From: Sphagnum magellanicum
Taxonomy: Eukaryota > Streptophyta > Sphagnopsida > Sphagnales > Sphagnaceae
Assembly: GCA_021904315.1 (NCBI GenBank)
Contig: CM038924.1
Coordinates: forward strand, 15,178,026-15,242,025
Direction of reading: 5' to 3'
Length of the DNA: 64,000 nt
Made by a program: the position numbers and the translations under genes. The notes under the pieces were generated by a model. The model did no database searches, was not told the origin of the DNA, and saw only the letters and a program-made list of their open reading frames with translations. Of the stretch, positions 24,973-38,700 are shown one piece after another (the first letter of the stretch is position 1; every line of letters begins with the position of its first letter).

Positions 24973-27900
24973 TCAAACCCATTTAGTTATGGTTCCCCAC
25001 ATGTAATTCCAACAAATGCATGATTATATAGTTATCTACATACACAATTAACTACATCTCGAATCTCCTTGAATTCATCATCACTTTTCAACTCCGACCC
25101 CTTATATAAAGTCATGAGTACATCGTTCATTATAATTGGCGCATTGGAAGAGAAATAATAACTACAAGCGAAAAAAACAAAAGAACACACAATGCCCCAA
25201 AAAATGAAATATGATTACTTAGCTTAATGTTGGCCTCTTTATATGCTCCAAACACCACCATAAATGTAGTCACATTCTTTTCCATTGGAAACTTTATCAA
25301 AATAAACTCTACATTAGATAAAAACAAAAGACAAATATCCTTGCTTCACATGTGCCTTCATGGGGTCCTTTATTGTTCTGGATGAATTAGGAAAGCAAAC
25401 AACATCCAAACTCTTATTTGCCATCTTTGCCGAAAGTAAACCATGACAAATCAAAACCCTAAACCTTTATTTGTTCACACTATGGACATTCAATAGCCAC
25501 TCCATATCCATTTACACAACAACATATGTTGTGTGCAAAACAATCTTTGTTTTTTCAATTTTCTAAAATATGAATAAATAACAACCATCTCAAGATATAT
25601 TTAGCATTTATTGATAATAGGTTTTTTGAAATCATCCAAAGTTTTTTCCAAATAGTAACAAATTGGTGATAAACTACCCCCAAACAAAGAAGACAATCCA
25701 AGTGATGACATTTCTTCAAAAACCAAAATTTCCTTCATTTTTTTGGTGATTTTCTTCTTTTTTTTTTAAACTAAAATTTTGCAACAAAATATTCTTTTTT
25801 TTTCTTGTTGTTGCAATGCAAAAATTCGCCCAAATTTTTTTTCATGAAACAACAATTAATGAATTTGTAGTTTTATGGCTAGTTATTTGATTTGTTCAAA
25901 AGAATTGAGAACTATGGTTCTATACCAAAACTAGGTCTTTGACTTTTGAAAATGGTAGGCATGAATCCTAGGAACCACCTTGATAATTAACAAAAGGGTC
26001 TCGTCCTTATTCTAATAATCCATAAAATGTTGGAGCAAATCCACCTAGGAAACATTCTGTCAAGTGGGAATGAATTTCCAAACATATGTTCCAAATTGTA
26101 ATTGTTGTCTTCACACTATTCTTTACTATAACTACTAACTGGCAAGCCCAGAATAGCAAAACAATATTCATACCTCTTGATTTTTGCCTAATTTCTAGCT
26201 TTCTTAAATGGCAAAATTGGTCATAGTTTGTTATTTCTGACCAACCTATCCTTATTTAGGACCTACTTAAGGTATTTTACAAGTTACTATAGACCCTTAT
26301 GCCAAGGAAGTAGCAAGGACTAGTAGATTCTGCCAGGTTGCACCCTTAATGGGATTTTGCATTGACAATTTCCATGACAAAATCTACTAGGCACTACTTG
26401 TTTTCTAGTACATAAAATGCCAATGAGTGTACCAGGGCTTATTTTAAACTGCAATAAATGTTTACACAATAATCTCAATTCAATATTTTGATTTTCAATT
26501 TTGTGATGTAGCTAAAATGGTGAATCATCCATATGAAAATTTAGCGAAATTTGGATATAAAGCAAATATGAAAGTTTTAAAAAATAAAAGGATCCTTCTA
26601 TATTCTTGGGTACCTATTGGACCTTAACATAAAAATCTAACAATTTAAGAAAATTTCACAAGATCTGAAAATTTTAGGCCATTTTTTTAATGAAGAATCC
26701 TTTGTGTAGGTCAAAATCATTTTTTTTAAGGTTGAAATTTGGCAAAATTTCAACCCCCAAAAAATCACTAATTTCAAGAACCATCGAATACTTATGAGTG
26801 CTTTCATACTAAAAGTATGGCCACACTTGGTGTTTAAAACTTGCAACTATCATCACTTAACATGAACAAAGTAAACGAATCACCATACCACATCTTTTAA
26901 CAATGCAAGCTACCACCAACCTCTTAAACATTATTCCAACATGTTCTCACGTGATTTTAATTAGTAACTAACATCAAGTTATCTTTTGGGAGTTTGCAAT
27001 CTAGTTCACACTATTGTTGGGCAATTATCTAATTTGATTAGCTATAATCATTAGTTCTAGTTTTAATTTATTTGAATCAAACTAAAACCGAAATTGGGTT
27101 TCAAATTGGATTTGGTTTTGGAATTGGAATTGAAATCAAAACCAAAACAAAAACTTGGACTTGGTTCTAGAATCAAAATTGAAACCTGAAGTTTTGAAAA
27201 AAAATTGAGGGAAAATTTGTTTGAAACTAAGTGTTAATTGACATATTTAATGAACGATTTCAAACCAAGTTATTCGAAATCAAAATTAAGTCTAATTCTA
27301 GAACTGAAATTGAAACCGAAACAAAAATCAAAACCTAAATTAAATTTTTTTTCAAGAACCTAACTCCACAACTTGTAAGTAAAATAAAATGAACAACTTG
27401 ATTACCTTGTCAAAACTGGAACAAGTAGATTAAAATAATAACAAAAACCCATTATAAAATTGTGGAACATTGAATGTTTTCAATTCAATGATTAAATATA
27501 ATATATGTTTACACTAATGTGTATTGATTTTCATATTTCAAATTGTAAAAGTAGGTTTTTCAAAATACAAGTAGCTTTTGACGTTTACTTTTCACTATGG
27601 GCTTTTGGTTTCAAGTATGTGAAAATAGGTTCTTACAAAAAGGAAATGACTTTTTTTTTAATGACTTGCTAAAACATATGTTGATCTTCATTTCCCAACT
27701 TATTACATATCAATTTCATTAATTTTACTAACCAAAAAGTAGGTTTGAACATGTATTTTTCAGTTGGTTTCAAATGTACTTTTTATCTACTTTTTAAATC
27801 CATTTGTTTTTATCTTTTTTAAAATTAGATTCATATAAACTTAATAAAGCAAACTAATGCTACTTGACAGATACTTTCACCTAATTTAATGCTATTTTAT

Positions 27901-29416
27901 GGTAGTTATATGAGTAGCACAAGGTTGAAATGAAGATGTCTACTTTTTATGTCTATTTTCTCTTGCTTTGACCCAACATTCCATTTTTATGGAATCAAAA
28001 CTAGATCCATTTAATTTTAGTTTTAAAAATTGAAACTTGAGATTCTTCATAAAAGGCAAGAATTGCCCAACATTGATCCACACTTATAAATATAAAATTT
28101 CCCCTTTCTTTAGAAGGAGAGATAAAAAAACTAAGATAGACAAGGATTCATGCTAAACATTGAGATAATTTGTCATTTTTTGATACTCTAATTAATATTG
28201 GTGTTTGGCTTTGAAATTTATTTAACTATATTTAAAAATTTTAATGTTAGTTAACATTGACTAGTAACACCATCTTACCATTCATGTTATGTCGCATGCC
28301 ACCTAAGATTTAATGTTACTTAATATTTTAGATATAAATTGATGGTTAATTTTAACATCCTTAAGATTAACTTAACATTGGATTAACATCAGGTCTAGCC
28401 ATACTTCAACGTCCATAGTCCAATCCTATTGTGGATACTCCAAGTCCATAATACAAAAGTCTGATCTTCTGGTCACAGGTATCAAGGTACCTGCAAAAGT
28501 GAAACAAACAGAGCACAGGCTCCCACACCTAGGAAAAGAACCTACAAAAAAAGTACCCAAATAAGTGTAAGGTAAAGCCCTAGGGTTTCTGTATTCCCCA
28601 TATAGAGGAACCTAGACCTAGGATGAGAATTTTAAATGGAAAATTCAAATGACATTTAAATCATAAAGGGAAACATTTTAATCCTTTGAAATCAAGGGGT
28701 TAAACTAACTTCCTTCAAATGAAGTCAAATTTTAAAATATTAAAGATAATTTATTCTTAGGGATATGGTATCTTTAAACATTTACCCCATCCTTAAAGCC
28801 CAATGACACGCATCATTTGCCAACTCAATTTTTGGGTTATTTTATTTTGTGTGTGTGAATGAGATAGAGTTGAGGTTAATTTATTCTCTTAGATTATTCC
28901 CTTTACAACCTTGGTGTGAATCCATAAGTAGGTGTAGATGCCTCCCATTCTGAAGGAGTAGGTGCAATATCTATCCTCTTGTCTAGGAGGGATAGTTGAG
29001 GATTTAAAGGGCGCTCCAAGGCACTAGAAAACCCTGCGAGTGCTTTACAGCTACAAAGAAACTGAAAAGTTTGGCAGCAAAAGTGCCTGCCCTTTTCTCT
29101 ACCTAAAAACAAACAACAAGTATTCTATCCTCCTTTCCCAAACATTGTTGGGTTTTCCTTTTGGTGGGAATGGAATGTGAATTGTGTGTTTCAAGATGAA
29201 TCCTGAAAATGTGCCAATTTCATGTGTAACAGAAAGAGAAACCAGAGTTAAAACATATTCCTGATCATTCTTAAAATTATAAGCACATGCAACAGGATTC
29301 AGGACATGATATGCCCAAGTGATTTTTTTCCAAATTTCAGATGTTATGCCATTAGTCATTGACTAGCATCCAAAGAGGGATTTAGCATTAAATGGTGACA
29401 GGTTTAAAGAGCACTA
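24973..29416. other. No gene seen
   Basis: AT-rich, with the low-complexity stretch at 27040-27370. Two minus-strand frames at 28903-29359 look more protein-like than their surroundings but match nothing I recognise. Confidence 0.45.
27040..27370. repeat. Low-complexity (gaaattgaaacc)-like stretch
   Basis: Repeating words such as tggaattggaattgaaatc and accgaaacaaaaatc with slowly drifting sequence. No coding frame. Confidence 0.6.
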
Positions 29417-29765
29417 AAAATGGTAAATCAGCCAAAGAAATTGAATGCAGTTTTTTTCCCTCAGTCTGCCCTTTGCCCTGTTTGTTTTTACCTTGTCATC
29501 ATACCTTGATCACATTTTGAGTCCATGTTATGCATGTTTTGGACGTGTTATGGGTATTAAGGGTATATAACATATCATTGGCATGTTATATGCCATTTGG
29601 AACATTTCTTTGGAACATATCATTCCATGTTATGAGTGCAAAATGTGGCCGGGTGTCACTTAATTTGCTTCAGAAAATATGAATGGGGCAATGGGCAGAC
29701 TGAGTGAAAAAATTGCAGCAATACCTTTGTACTGACTGCATTCAATCTCTTTGGCCATTTTAACA
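29417..29765. mobile_element. Foldback (MITE-like) repeat with ~60-bp arms
   Basis: Left arm: aaatggtaaatcagccaaag, aattgaatgcag and tcagtctgccctttgccc. The right arm, inverted, gives aaaatggccaaagagattga, atgcag and cactcagtctgcccattg in the same order. Small insertions separate the arms. The ~215-bp middle repeats catgttatg/cgtgttatg words. Confidence 0.65.
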
Positions 29766-30789
29766 TCTTCCTAGAAAAAACTAGTTTTAAAACTGCTACC
29801 AAATTAAAAGCAGAGTCTAGGGTAGAACTGCCTATCACCAAACATGTACTTGTTATTGAACATTTTTCAGTATTTTCTTAATTCCCTAGCCAAATTGAGT
29901 GATTTTTATGTTATTGGATCACAAACTAGAGAGTTACAAATGTTTTTTGAGCATCAGAAGTAAAGGAGCAATGCAGAGGAAGAGGACAAGTGATAGTTTG
30001 TTTCAAAAAAATAGCTCTAGACCCCTCTCTACTTCCAGTCTCATATCTTCCTCATTTTCAGTTTATTTTGAGTGATTTAAAACTTGATGAGTGTGCCAAC
30101 TAGGGTTTACAAAACTTCTTTGTATTCCAGAGGCAAACATGTAACAATAAAAAAATCTTGAGCTCAAAATCCTAATTTGTTTTAAGTCACTCATCATCAA
30201 ACACTAAACCCCCTTAGACCAAACACCCCTCCCATATCTTGCCAATTCTTTTATTGAATTGAGAGATGTTTGCAACATTGGAAGCACTAGGTGGAGGGCT
30301 AAAAACCCTTTCAGAATCAAAGGAACAATCACAAAGCTGTAACAATTACATACTGGTGTAACAAACCCAACTATAGTAATGTATCCTTATACTCTCAAAA
30401 CGATTTTTTAACCAAAAAAATGATATAAAAAAATAGAAATAAAACTCAGTTATTGGTAAACATAAATGTCTTTTTAAAGAAACAAAACAAATCACTAAGA
30501 TTACTCAGGGAAAATTAAGTGTTTCCCGAAATGAACAAAAAAATCAGTATACTTACAAAAAAATCGAATTAAACCTTAGGTCAATATTCTGCATGAAGGC
30601 TTCACTTACTCTATGTAGTATGTACCAGTGTTGGATGTGTATTTGATTTTGTTGATAACCATTGATTTTGGTTCTTATTTAAGAACCACAACGAAAAAGC
30701 TCATCTTAAAGAACCTCAAAGAACCACTGGGTTTGATGAACTTAGAACTGGCAAGAGAACTGCTGGTTTTGTAGGCTGACTTACGAGTT

Positions 30790-31023
30790 TTTCAAAATGA
30801 TTGGAGAACCGTGGTTATATATTTGAACTGGTATTTTGGTCAGTAGTCATTTGGATTTTCTTGAAAATTTTGAGAACCATGGTTATATAGCAGAACTTGT
30901 ATGTGGGTAAGTATTCATTTGGATTTTCTCAAAAACAATTGAGAACCATGGTTATATGTCAGAATTGGTATCTTTGTAAGCAGTCATTCAGATTTTCTCA
31001 AAACATTGGAGGACTGTGGTTTT
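30790..31023. repeat. Tandem repeat, 68-69-bp unit, ~3.5 copies
   Basis: gagaacc(g/a)tggttatat starts at 30804, 30872 and 30941, with a changed copy (gaggactgtgg) at 31009: periods 68, 69, 68. Each unit also contains cagtagtcatttggatttt or a variant. Confidence 0.85.
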
Positions 31024-31139
31024 TACCAGGTTCTGGTTCCATGATGCTTTGAAGAACATGGTCATGGACCTTAAGAACCGTACTGATAACCGGTGGGGGT
31101 TGTGCCAATTTTTAATATATACCCAACATGGGTAGGTAT

Positions 31140-31545
31140 GTACTACTGTTTGTTGATTACCCTGTTTCACTAGTTAGAACCCCTAGTTCCAAATTCAAGG
31201 TAGTAAAAACTGAATTGGAATTGGGTCTGATTTTGGATCCAGTTCTGGTACTGGAACCAAAACTGGAATTTCTTAAAATAATTTTGTTTTGGAAAAAAGG
31301 TCCTGAACCAGGGCCAACCAGAGGTTAATGTCAGTTCCAGACTGGGATACCCAGAATTGGACCAAAAATCGGGTCTGATTTCCAAAACCAGCACTGGAAG
31401 CAAAACTGATTATTTAAGAACCAGGAAACCAGAACAGAACTGGACCTGCAGTTCCATTTGTTTGTAGAACTGAATCCAGATTACTTTTTTTGAAGAACAG
31501 GAACTGGAGGTTTTTCATAAAAGTCAAGAACCGCGCACAATGCAG
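31140..31545. repeat. Low-complexity (ctggaaccaaaactgg)-like stretch
   Basis: Words aactggaa, ccagaact, ggaaccag recur in both senses, e.g. ggtactggaaccaaaactgg. The stop-poor frames here come from the repeat. Confidence 0.6.
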
Positions 31546-33539
31546 GTATGTACTACTTATGAAACACTAGTTGAACATCAGTAAGCAACTGGATCCCAGC
31601 TGATGCAGCTTGTCCTTGCAGCAAGTGGGATCCATCATTGGTTTGAAGTTTGAACACATGCAGGGTTTGCAAGTTTGGCTGATCTCAATTTTGTTGAGCA
31701 CTGCCATGATTTCACCTGAGCCTGTTTTGATGCATAGCTGTGTGCTTGTCAACTGATGAAGATGCCCTTCATGAGCTTTGTGCACCTCAACATTTGACAA
31801 GCAAACAACTATGCATCATTAGTGGGTGATCCATACTGCCATGAGTGGCTTCATTGATACTGCCATGAATCACAATTCCACCAGTGTTCTTCAAATTACA
31901 GAGGAATATAAGCTGATGATCAGCTCCAAGGACACCACCAGCTAGTGGGTTGTGTCATAAGACAATTCTATAGGAATTTCTCTATGGCCTTGAGGAAAAG
32001 GAAATTAGGTAGACCAACCAGGTGCCTAATTTCTTATTATGGTGGGTAGCTCAATTCCATGGATGTTGTAAGAGTATACCAGTGTTGGGCAGATATCTGA
32101 AAAATATGGATCTCAAACCTGGATATCAGACTTGGATAAATAGTAATAAATATTTGTAATATTCAAATGCCACTTTATGCAAACCCAACTCCCTGGCTCA
32201 CCCTGTACACCACCATATGTATGTATATTTATGTATGAAAGTGTGTGTGCATGTTTGATAATGATTGAATTTCCTATTCCCAACAAGGTTGCAAATTTTT
32301 TTATCTTTTTAATATTAGTAGACATATGGTGTTTGTAGCTAGACTTGAGTGATTGCAATCCAATCAACTTGAATATATTCATGGTGGTAAGAAAGAAGCT
32401 TCAATTCATGCTAAACTGGGTCAAAAAGTGTTTTCAATGGCAAAGAGTTGCCCAAACAAGATTGAGATGCATGTATACTATGTCAAATGCACTAATCAAG
32501 GACATCATTGCATTTGTAACATCACTGATTTTCATTGCCAATAGATCTATCGTCGTTAACACAGTGATAAAGAATATTCACATATATTGGCCGACATGAG
32601 AGATTGAGAGAACAATTCCAATTTTATGTCAATATTGAGTTTGTGTGATTTGTGGGTGTAAGCATTTGAGAGTTTTTTCAATGTGGTTCAAGTGGGACCC
32701 TAAGGATACTTGAAATAGAACTATTTCACCACTACAATGTTGACAAGCCACAATTTTCCAATGGAATAGATTTAACAACTTTATGTTAATATTATAAAAT
32801 GCTGAGCCCTAACTATTGACAAAGTGTAGGCAAATGAGGTTAATTAGCATGTACTTAGATTGCAAATTTCTTTCGAGTTGCAAACTTAATTTCACTTGCC
32901 TTTTTAGCATTTTAGCTATAACTAACTTTGCTTGATTTTCCATATCACCTCCAATTCTATCACATATTCATAGGTTGAAATTCAAACTACCATATGCAAC
33001 AACTTGCTTCTCCAATGAGTATAAAATTGGGATGTCATTAGTATTGTGTGCAAGAGGAATTTTGAACATTTACTATGTTGGTTATATAGGCAATTGCATC
33101 TTCAATAATTGCAAGAACTTCTAAGATATGGCCATGGTGTTGAACTTGTAGTTAAAGACATTTTTTGCTACAATGTTGGTTTTATGGTCTACCCTATTGT
33201 ATGTAATTGAAGTGTATAATGAAGATTAAAAAAAGGGCCAACATCTTTAAAGCCAAGCCAACCTTACCTCTAGTGCAAAAACTTATTCATTTATTCCTTG
33301 AATCCTATCAACCCTAATCATGATGGTCATCGTACCCATCTTAACATTTTTGAGTTTTTGCACTACACCCAATGTGCTTTCATTATTTGGCATCAATTCA
33401 TGTATGGGATTGAGTAGAATTAAAGTTGTGGGTAGGTAATAAAAAGTTATACATACCAATGATAACTCCTTCCATAGTTTTGCATCACCTTTAATTAATT
33501 AACTATGTGTCTTATTCGCACCATGGCTAACCTAGGTTA

Positions 33540-34260
33540 AAATATTTATAAGTTAATTAAGCTATCCTAATACCCATAGGAATATTAATATAATTAATAA
33601 TATTAAAATATTATTACTATTATATTAAAAATTATAATTCAAAAATTATAACTAATTATAATAATAATTTAGAATATTTACTCCTATTAATATTAGTTAT
33701 TATTATTGAGTAGTTAATAATAGTAGTAATAAATATAATTTTGATTCCAATAAATTTTTAGTAACTTTGATTATGTATAATATTGAAAAACTAAAAATGT
33801 CATAATATGAATAAATTATGAATAACAATAACAATACTTAGTAATATTAATTATTAATTTAGTTTAGTGATACTTAGTTTGGCCTAGCTTAATTTAGCCA
33901 TAGTTAATTTAGCTTAATTAATTTAGCTAGAATTAGTTTAGCCTTATTTAATGTAATTATAACTAGTTTAACGTAATTTAATTTAGCCATAATTAATTTA
34001 GCCTAAGTTAATCTAACCATGGTAGTTTAGTTTAATTTAATTTAGTTGAATTTTGTTTAGCCAAAATTAGTTTAGCCTAACTTAATTTAGCCTAATTTAA
34101 TTTAACTTAATTTAGTTTGGTCATAATTAGTTTGTCCTAGCTTAATTTAGTTATGATTAGTTTAACTTAATTTAATTTTTCCATAATTAATTTTGCCATG
34201 GTTAGTTTAAGCTAACCTTAGTTAACATCAGTTTAATTTTAGTATTAGATGTACATAATA
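33540..34260. repeat. AT-rich minisatellite of (aatttagcctaa)-like units
   Basis: From about 33850, words such as tttagcctaatttaattta, tttagccataattagttt and gtttagcctaacttaattt repeat irregularly; before that, simple A+T DNA. It resembles the tttagccatt array at 22.8-24.5 kb in composition and core word. Confidence 0.8.
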
Positions 34261-34439
34261 TTATTATACATAACCTATGTAGATATATTGAGTATACTAA
34301 TTTAAATATGTATTAATTTAAGCCATTATTTTTATGACAAGTGTTCATATTGTACACATTTAAGTGCATGTTAGTTGCACACACAATTATATGGCCCAAA
34401 AATTATATAATACCAAATTTGTAGTTGTAAACAACACTT

Positions 34440-34494
34440 AGTTACATGCTAGCTGCATAGTGATTAATTGCAAATGACAAGATTTTTACTAGTG
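34440..34494 (-). mobile_element. Isolated CACTA right terminus
   Basis: Read on the minus strand it begins CACTAGTAAAAATCTTGTCA, followed by subterminal words catttgcaattaatcacta. No convincing left partner was found; a weak candidate CACTACAATG lies at 32730. The AT-rich array at 33850-34260 lies just inside this end. Confidence 0.5.
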
Positions 34495-34551
34495 TAATGT
34501 AACTACTTATAACTTAATAAAGATACATATTCATCAATTATTTATATCTCC

Positions 34552-35000
34552 ATCATATGTGTTTCATTTTGAATGATTTAAAATGTTATGGGAACATTAC
34601 CTCAAGCTTTCAAAATCATTTTTGAAATGTAAAGGAAAAGGAGTAATGAAAAAATAACAAGAGAAATAAAATTTCCAACTTACAAAGCACATTTTTTTCC
34701 TTTTTTCCCCTCTTTGGACCCCTTCTACTTTCAAACCTCATAACTTTTTTGTTTCTTATTCATTTTAAACAATTTAAAATGTTATAAGAATGCCACCTAC
34801 AATTCTACAAATCATCTTTGAATTCTAATAGCAATAGAGTAACATATTATGATTTTTGTAGGTTTTTAGGAATTGGTCTTTGTAGCATTCAATGGTTTGT
34901 CTTTTTGAATTTTTAACCCCTTCTATTTTGGAAGGCCATAATTTTCTCAATTCTATTATGTTTTTCATGATTTTTATTGCCCCAAAGACGCCAATAAGAG
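34552..35000. repeat. Tandem repeat, ~196-bp unit, ~2.3 copies
   Basis: cattttgaatgatttaaaat at 34565 and cattttaaacaatttaaaat at 34761, each followed by gttat and a ccccttctacttt block, with a partial third copy from about 34956. A related segment (ttattttgagtgatttaaaa) is at about 30065. Confidence 0.7.
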
Positions 35001-35020
35001 GAGTTCAAATTTTGTTTAGA

Positions 35021-35663
35021 CACTACAAAAAATAGAACCGTCCCCTTGTATTTGGCCTACCCTGAACATTTAAGTGTTATAGTTGCAACTCAATTGCAAC
35101 TTAATTTGCAACTAAAGAACAACTAAAAGATTTAAACCATATGTTTTGTTTTCAAATTCCATGTTACAAATTATATAAAAAAGGTTTATTTTTTCATATT
35201 TTCACATTAAGATACAAGTGCCATTTTGGGATGAACTCAAAAAAATTTAACTTAAAGGCAAAACATAAATTTAAAAAAAAACAATTCATGGCTATTCTTT
35301 TGTTTTTTTACCTACCTATGACCCTAGGTAGGTAAGTAGGTAGGTCTTAGGTGAATATGTAGGTATGTAGGTCTTAAAACCTACCTACCTACCTACCTAT
35401 GATTATGTACAACCTACCTAATTAATAAAATAAAAATATTTATTTATTTATTTATTTGAAATTTTAATTAAAATGCCATGTGCTAAATTTTTTATTGTGC
35501 CATGTGTTAAATTTTAATAGATGGATGACAATCAATGACATCAACATGACATCATGGGTGCAATTATAATGGAGTTGCATAATAGTTAAAAATGAGTTGT
35601 TTCGATAGAGTTGCAATTGAATTACAAAGCAAGTTGCAAAAAACATCCTTTTTTTTCATAATG
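35021..35663. mobile_element. Short CACTA-like element, ~640 bp
   Basis: The left end CACTACAAAAAATAGAACCG and the inverted right end CATTATGAAAAAAAAGGATG are similar. Both subterminal zones are rich in gttgcaa and attgcaac words, and the middle holds an AGGT/ACCT array (35312-35420) and tandem atttattt. The flanking trinucleotides do not match, so the ends are tentative. Its right edge abuts the 3' LTR remnant of the gypsy element. Confidence 0.5.
35312..35420. repeat. AGGT/ACCT array
   Basis: Two segments of aggtaggtaagtaggtagg are followed by cctacctacctacctatg in the opposite sense, so the stretch can form a hairpin. Confidence 0.85.
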
Positions 35664-35795
35664 TAAAAGTGAATTAATAATTAATTAAGAATGAATTGAT
35701 AGTCAACTAATAGTGATATGATAATTAATTAAAAGTTAACTATAACAATGAACTAGGAGTTAGTAGTGAACTAATTCAAAGTGTAATGATAGTGA
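35664..35795 (-). repeat. 3' LTR remnant of the gypsy element, truncated
   Basis: Shares ttagttcactacta and related gaattaat words with the 43100-43190 region in the same order and orientation. Only the beginning of the LTR is present; the small CACTA-like element begins where similarity stops. Confidence 0.5.
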
Positions 35796-38700
35796 TGATC
35801 ATTGATTTCTATTGGTGAAAGTGGTTTTGAAACATGTCTTGGGATGGTAGATGCATGATAGGGTTCCAACAAGTAACATGAAACATCATATGGATCTTCA
35901 TGGAATCTAGAAACTTGAATTGGAAAGCCACAATGTTGATTTGGCTCGTGATGGTGAATGGACCAAATCTTTGGCAATCCAATTCCTCCAAAGGCCAAGT
36001 TGTTTTGATGTGTTGTCGTTGAAGCTAGATTTGGTCTCCAACCTTGAAATTTGGTTGATCCTTGTGAAGTACATCAACATTGTCCTTGTATCATATTTGT
36101 GCCTTTTCAAGTTTGGACACAAGTTGTGCTTGAATGTTTGCTAACCACATAGTTCAATCCCTAGCTACAGGATTCATGATGTTACACACACCTCGGATGT
36201 CAAACTTAGGGTGCAAACCATGATTTACATAGAAAGGGGTTTGTTGTGTTGATGAATTCAACACATTGTTGTACAAGAATTCTACCATAAATAAGAGGTC
36301 TAACCAATTATCTTGATGATGATTGGTTGTGCATTGCAAATATTACTTCAGGACTTGATTGACCCTTTTCATTTGCCTATCCATTTGGGGTTGGAAGGTT
36401 GATGATAATTTCACATTCACATCTAATAATTCAAAGAATCACCTCCAAAACTTGGATGTAAACTAGGGTCCATGATCAAAAAAAATATCTTTAGGAAGGC
36501 CATAATATTGAAATACATGATCAAAAAATAACTTAGCTATCTTTTTGCCAATTATTATTTTATTGCAAGGAATGAAATGAGCCAACTTTGTTAAGTGATC
36601 CACCACCCCCAAAATGGAATTAAATGAGTGAAAAGGTGGGAGATATGTGATGAAATACATGGAAATGGAATACCACGGTGATGGAAGGATAGGCAATGGC
36701 TAAAGGAACCCATGCGACTGATGGTGAAAATTCTTTGCATGGACACAAACATCACATGATTCAATGAACTCCTTCACAAACTTCCACATGTGTGGCCACT
36801 AATAGTCAAGAAACACTAACTCCATGGTCTTATTGAATTTAAAATGACCTGCAGCCAAAAATCATGTCTAGCTTGGAAAGAAGCTAAATAGGACCATCAA
36901 GTACATACAAAAGCCCATTACAATATGATAAACCCTCAAAAAATTCGAATTTGTCATAATGGTTTAAAATTAGATTTTAATTCTTCAATTGGTCTAAAAC
37001 AACATTAGTAAAAGGATCTTCCAAGTAATTTCTCATAAATGAAAACAAAAAATGATTTGTCATCAAGAGTCATAAATCGTGCTTAAGTTAGAGGTGTTCA
37101 AGCTTGAAGATGACATCACATTGTTGGTCATAGGTTTCATCTCCCTCCTTAAATGCAAGGTACAAATGACGAAATAATGCATTTGGTTTCCCTTGATGAC
37201 ACCCAAGATGATATGTGATGATGAATTGAAATCGAAACAAGGATAATGCTCAATGAGTTTAGTGTCGATTCATAATTCAAGCAGACACGAAATATTGGAA
37301 GTTTTTATGATTTGAATACACAATGATTGATTTCATGTTGAACTCTTTTGAATAAATGATGCCACTCTTAAAAAACATCCATGATGGCCAAGAGTTCTTT
37401 GTCATGAATCTTATAGTTGATTTCAATAAGGGAAAACTTATGAAAGTAAAAACTTATAGGATGAAGAAAATTCTTTTCTTCAAGTTGTAAAAGTACAATG
37501 CCTATTATAAAGTTAAAAACATCCATTTTTACGATAAATGGTTTAAAAGGGTCCGCATGAATCAAAAGTGGGGCAATTGTGAAAAAAAAATTCAAAGATT
37601 GGAAGACATTATTAACTTCAACTCCCTAAAAGAAAGGTTGATCCTTCCAAATCAAATGAGTAAAAAGGGCCACTATTGTAAAATCGTGGCCAATGAAATG
37701 CCAATAAAAATTGGTGAATCCAAGAAAACATTGAACATCACGAATGAAAACTAGGGTAGCCCAATCAACAATGGTTTGAACCTTGTGAAGATTCATGTGA
37801 ATGCCATTTCCAGAGATTGTGTAATCAAAGAATTCCATTTTAGATTGATTGAATTCACATTTTTCCAATGTGGCATAAAGTTTGACTTCCTAGAGCTTCT
37901 CTAAGACAATAAATACATGGTGTTTATGGTCCTCCATGTTTTTCGAAAAAATAATGATGTCATCGATGTAACAAACTACGAAATCATCCAAGTACTTATG
38001 AAAGACATCATTCATTAGATGTTGAAATATAACATGCCATGCATTGGTAAGGCCAAAAGGCATCATAATGTATTTGAAATGGTCATAACACATTCTAAAT
38101 GTTGTCTTCCATTCGTCACCTTCTCAATACACACCAAGTTGTATAATCCACTTAAATCAATATTGGTGTACACCTTCCATGATTTAACTAGTCCAACGGT
38201 CCTGAGATTAAGGGTAAAGGGTATCAATTCTTGATGGTGAGTCGATTTAATCTATGATAATCAACACATAATCACAAGCAACCATCTTTTTTCTTGACAA
38301 AGAGGATAGGGGCATCGGTTGAAGATTTGGAATGCAAAATGAATCCCTTTTCAAGATTCTCATCAATGTACTCACAAAAAGCTATAAGAACTCATCTTAT
38401 GACAAGTTGTAAATGGGTTTGAAAGAAAGTTGTGTTCCTTCATCAACATCGATGGTGCAATCATATGGATGATGCTTTGGCAAGGTGTCAACAATCTTCT
38501 TTTCAAACACATCTTTGAATTCTTTATACTAGGAAGGAATGTCATGACAAGGTGATTCAAAATTTAACATGGGAAAACCATAGATTAGGAATGCATTTCC
38601 TTTCTTGGTAACATGCACTAAAACTTTTGCCCTTACAAACAATCATTTGTGACACTTGAATTTTCACTTACCATTTATGTCCTTTTGTTGAAGGTCCTAC

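Larger units (their letters stand above)
29766..33539. other. No gene seen outside listed repeats
   Basis: Two overlapping plus-strand frames at 32345-32599 include KKEASIHAKLGQKVFSMAK and several cysteines and histidines (HVYYVKCTNQGHHCICN); no family is recognised and no flanking gene structure is visible. Confidence 0.45.

Noticed and set aside
28903-29359. Two minus-strand frames suggestive of a gene or transposon protein
   Set aside because: No domain recognised and no consistent exon structure around them.
32730-34494. A CACTA element between CACTACAATG at 32730 and the right end at 34494
   Set aside because: The two ends match poorly beyond CACTA and the flanking trinucleotides differ; only the right end is annotated.
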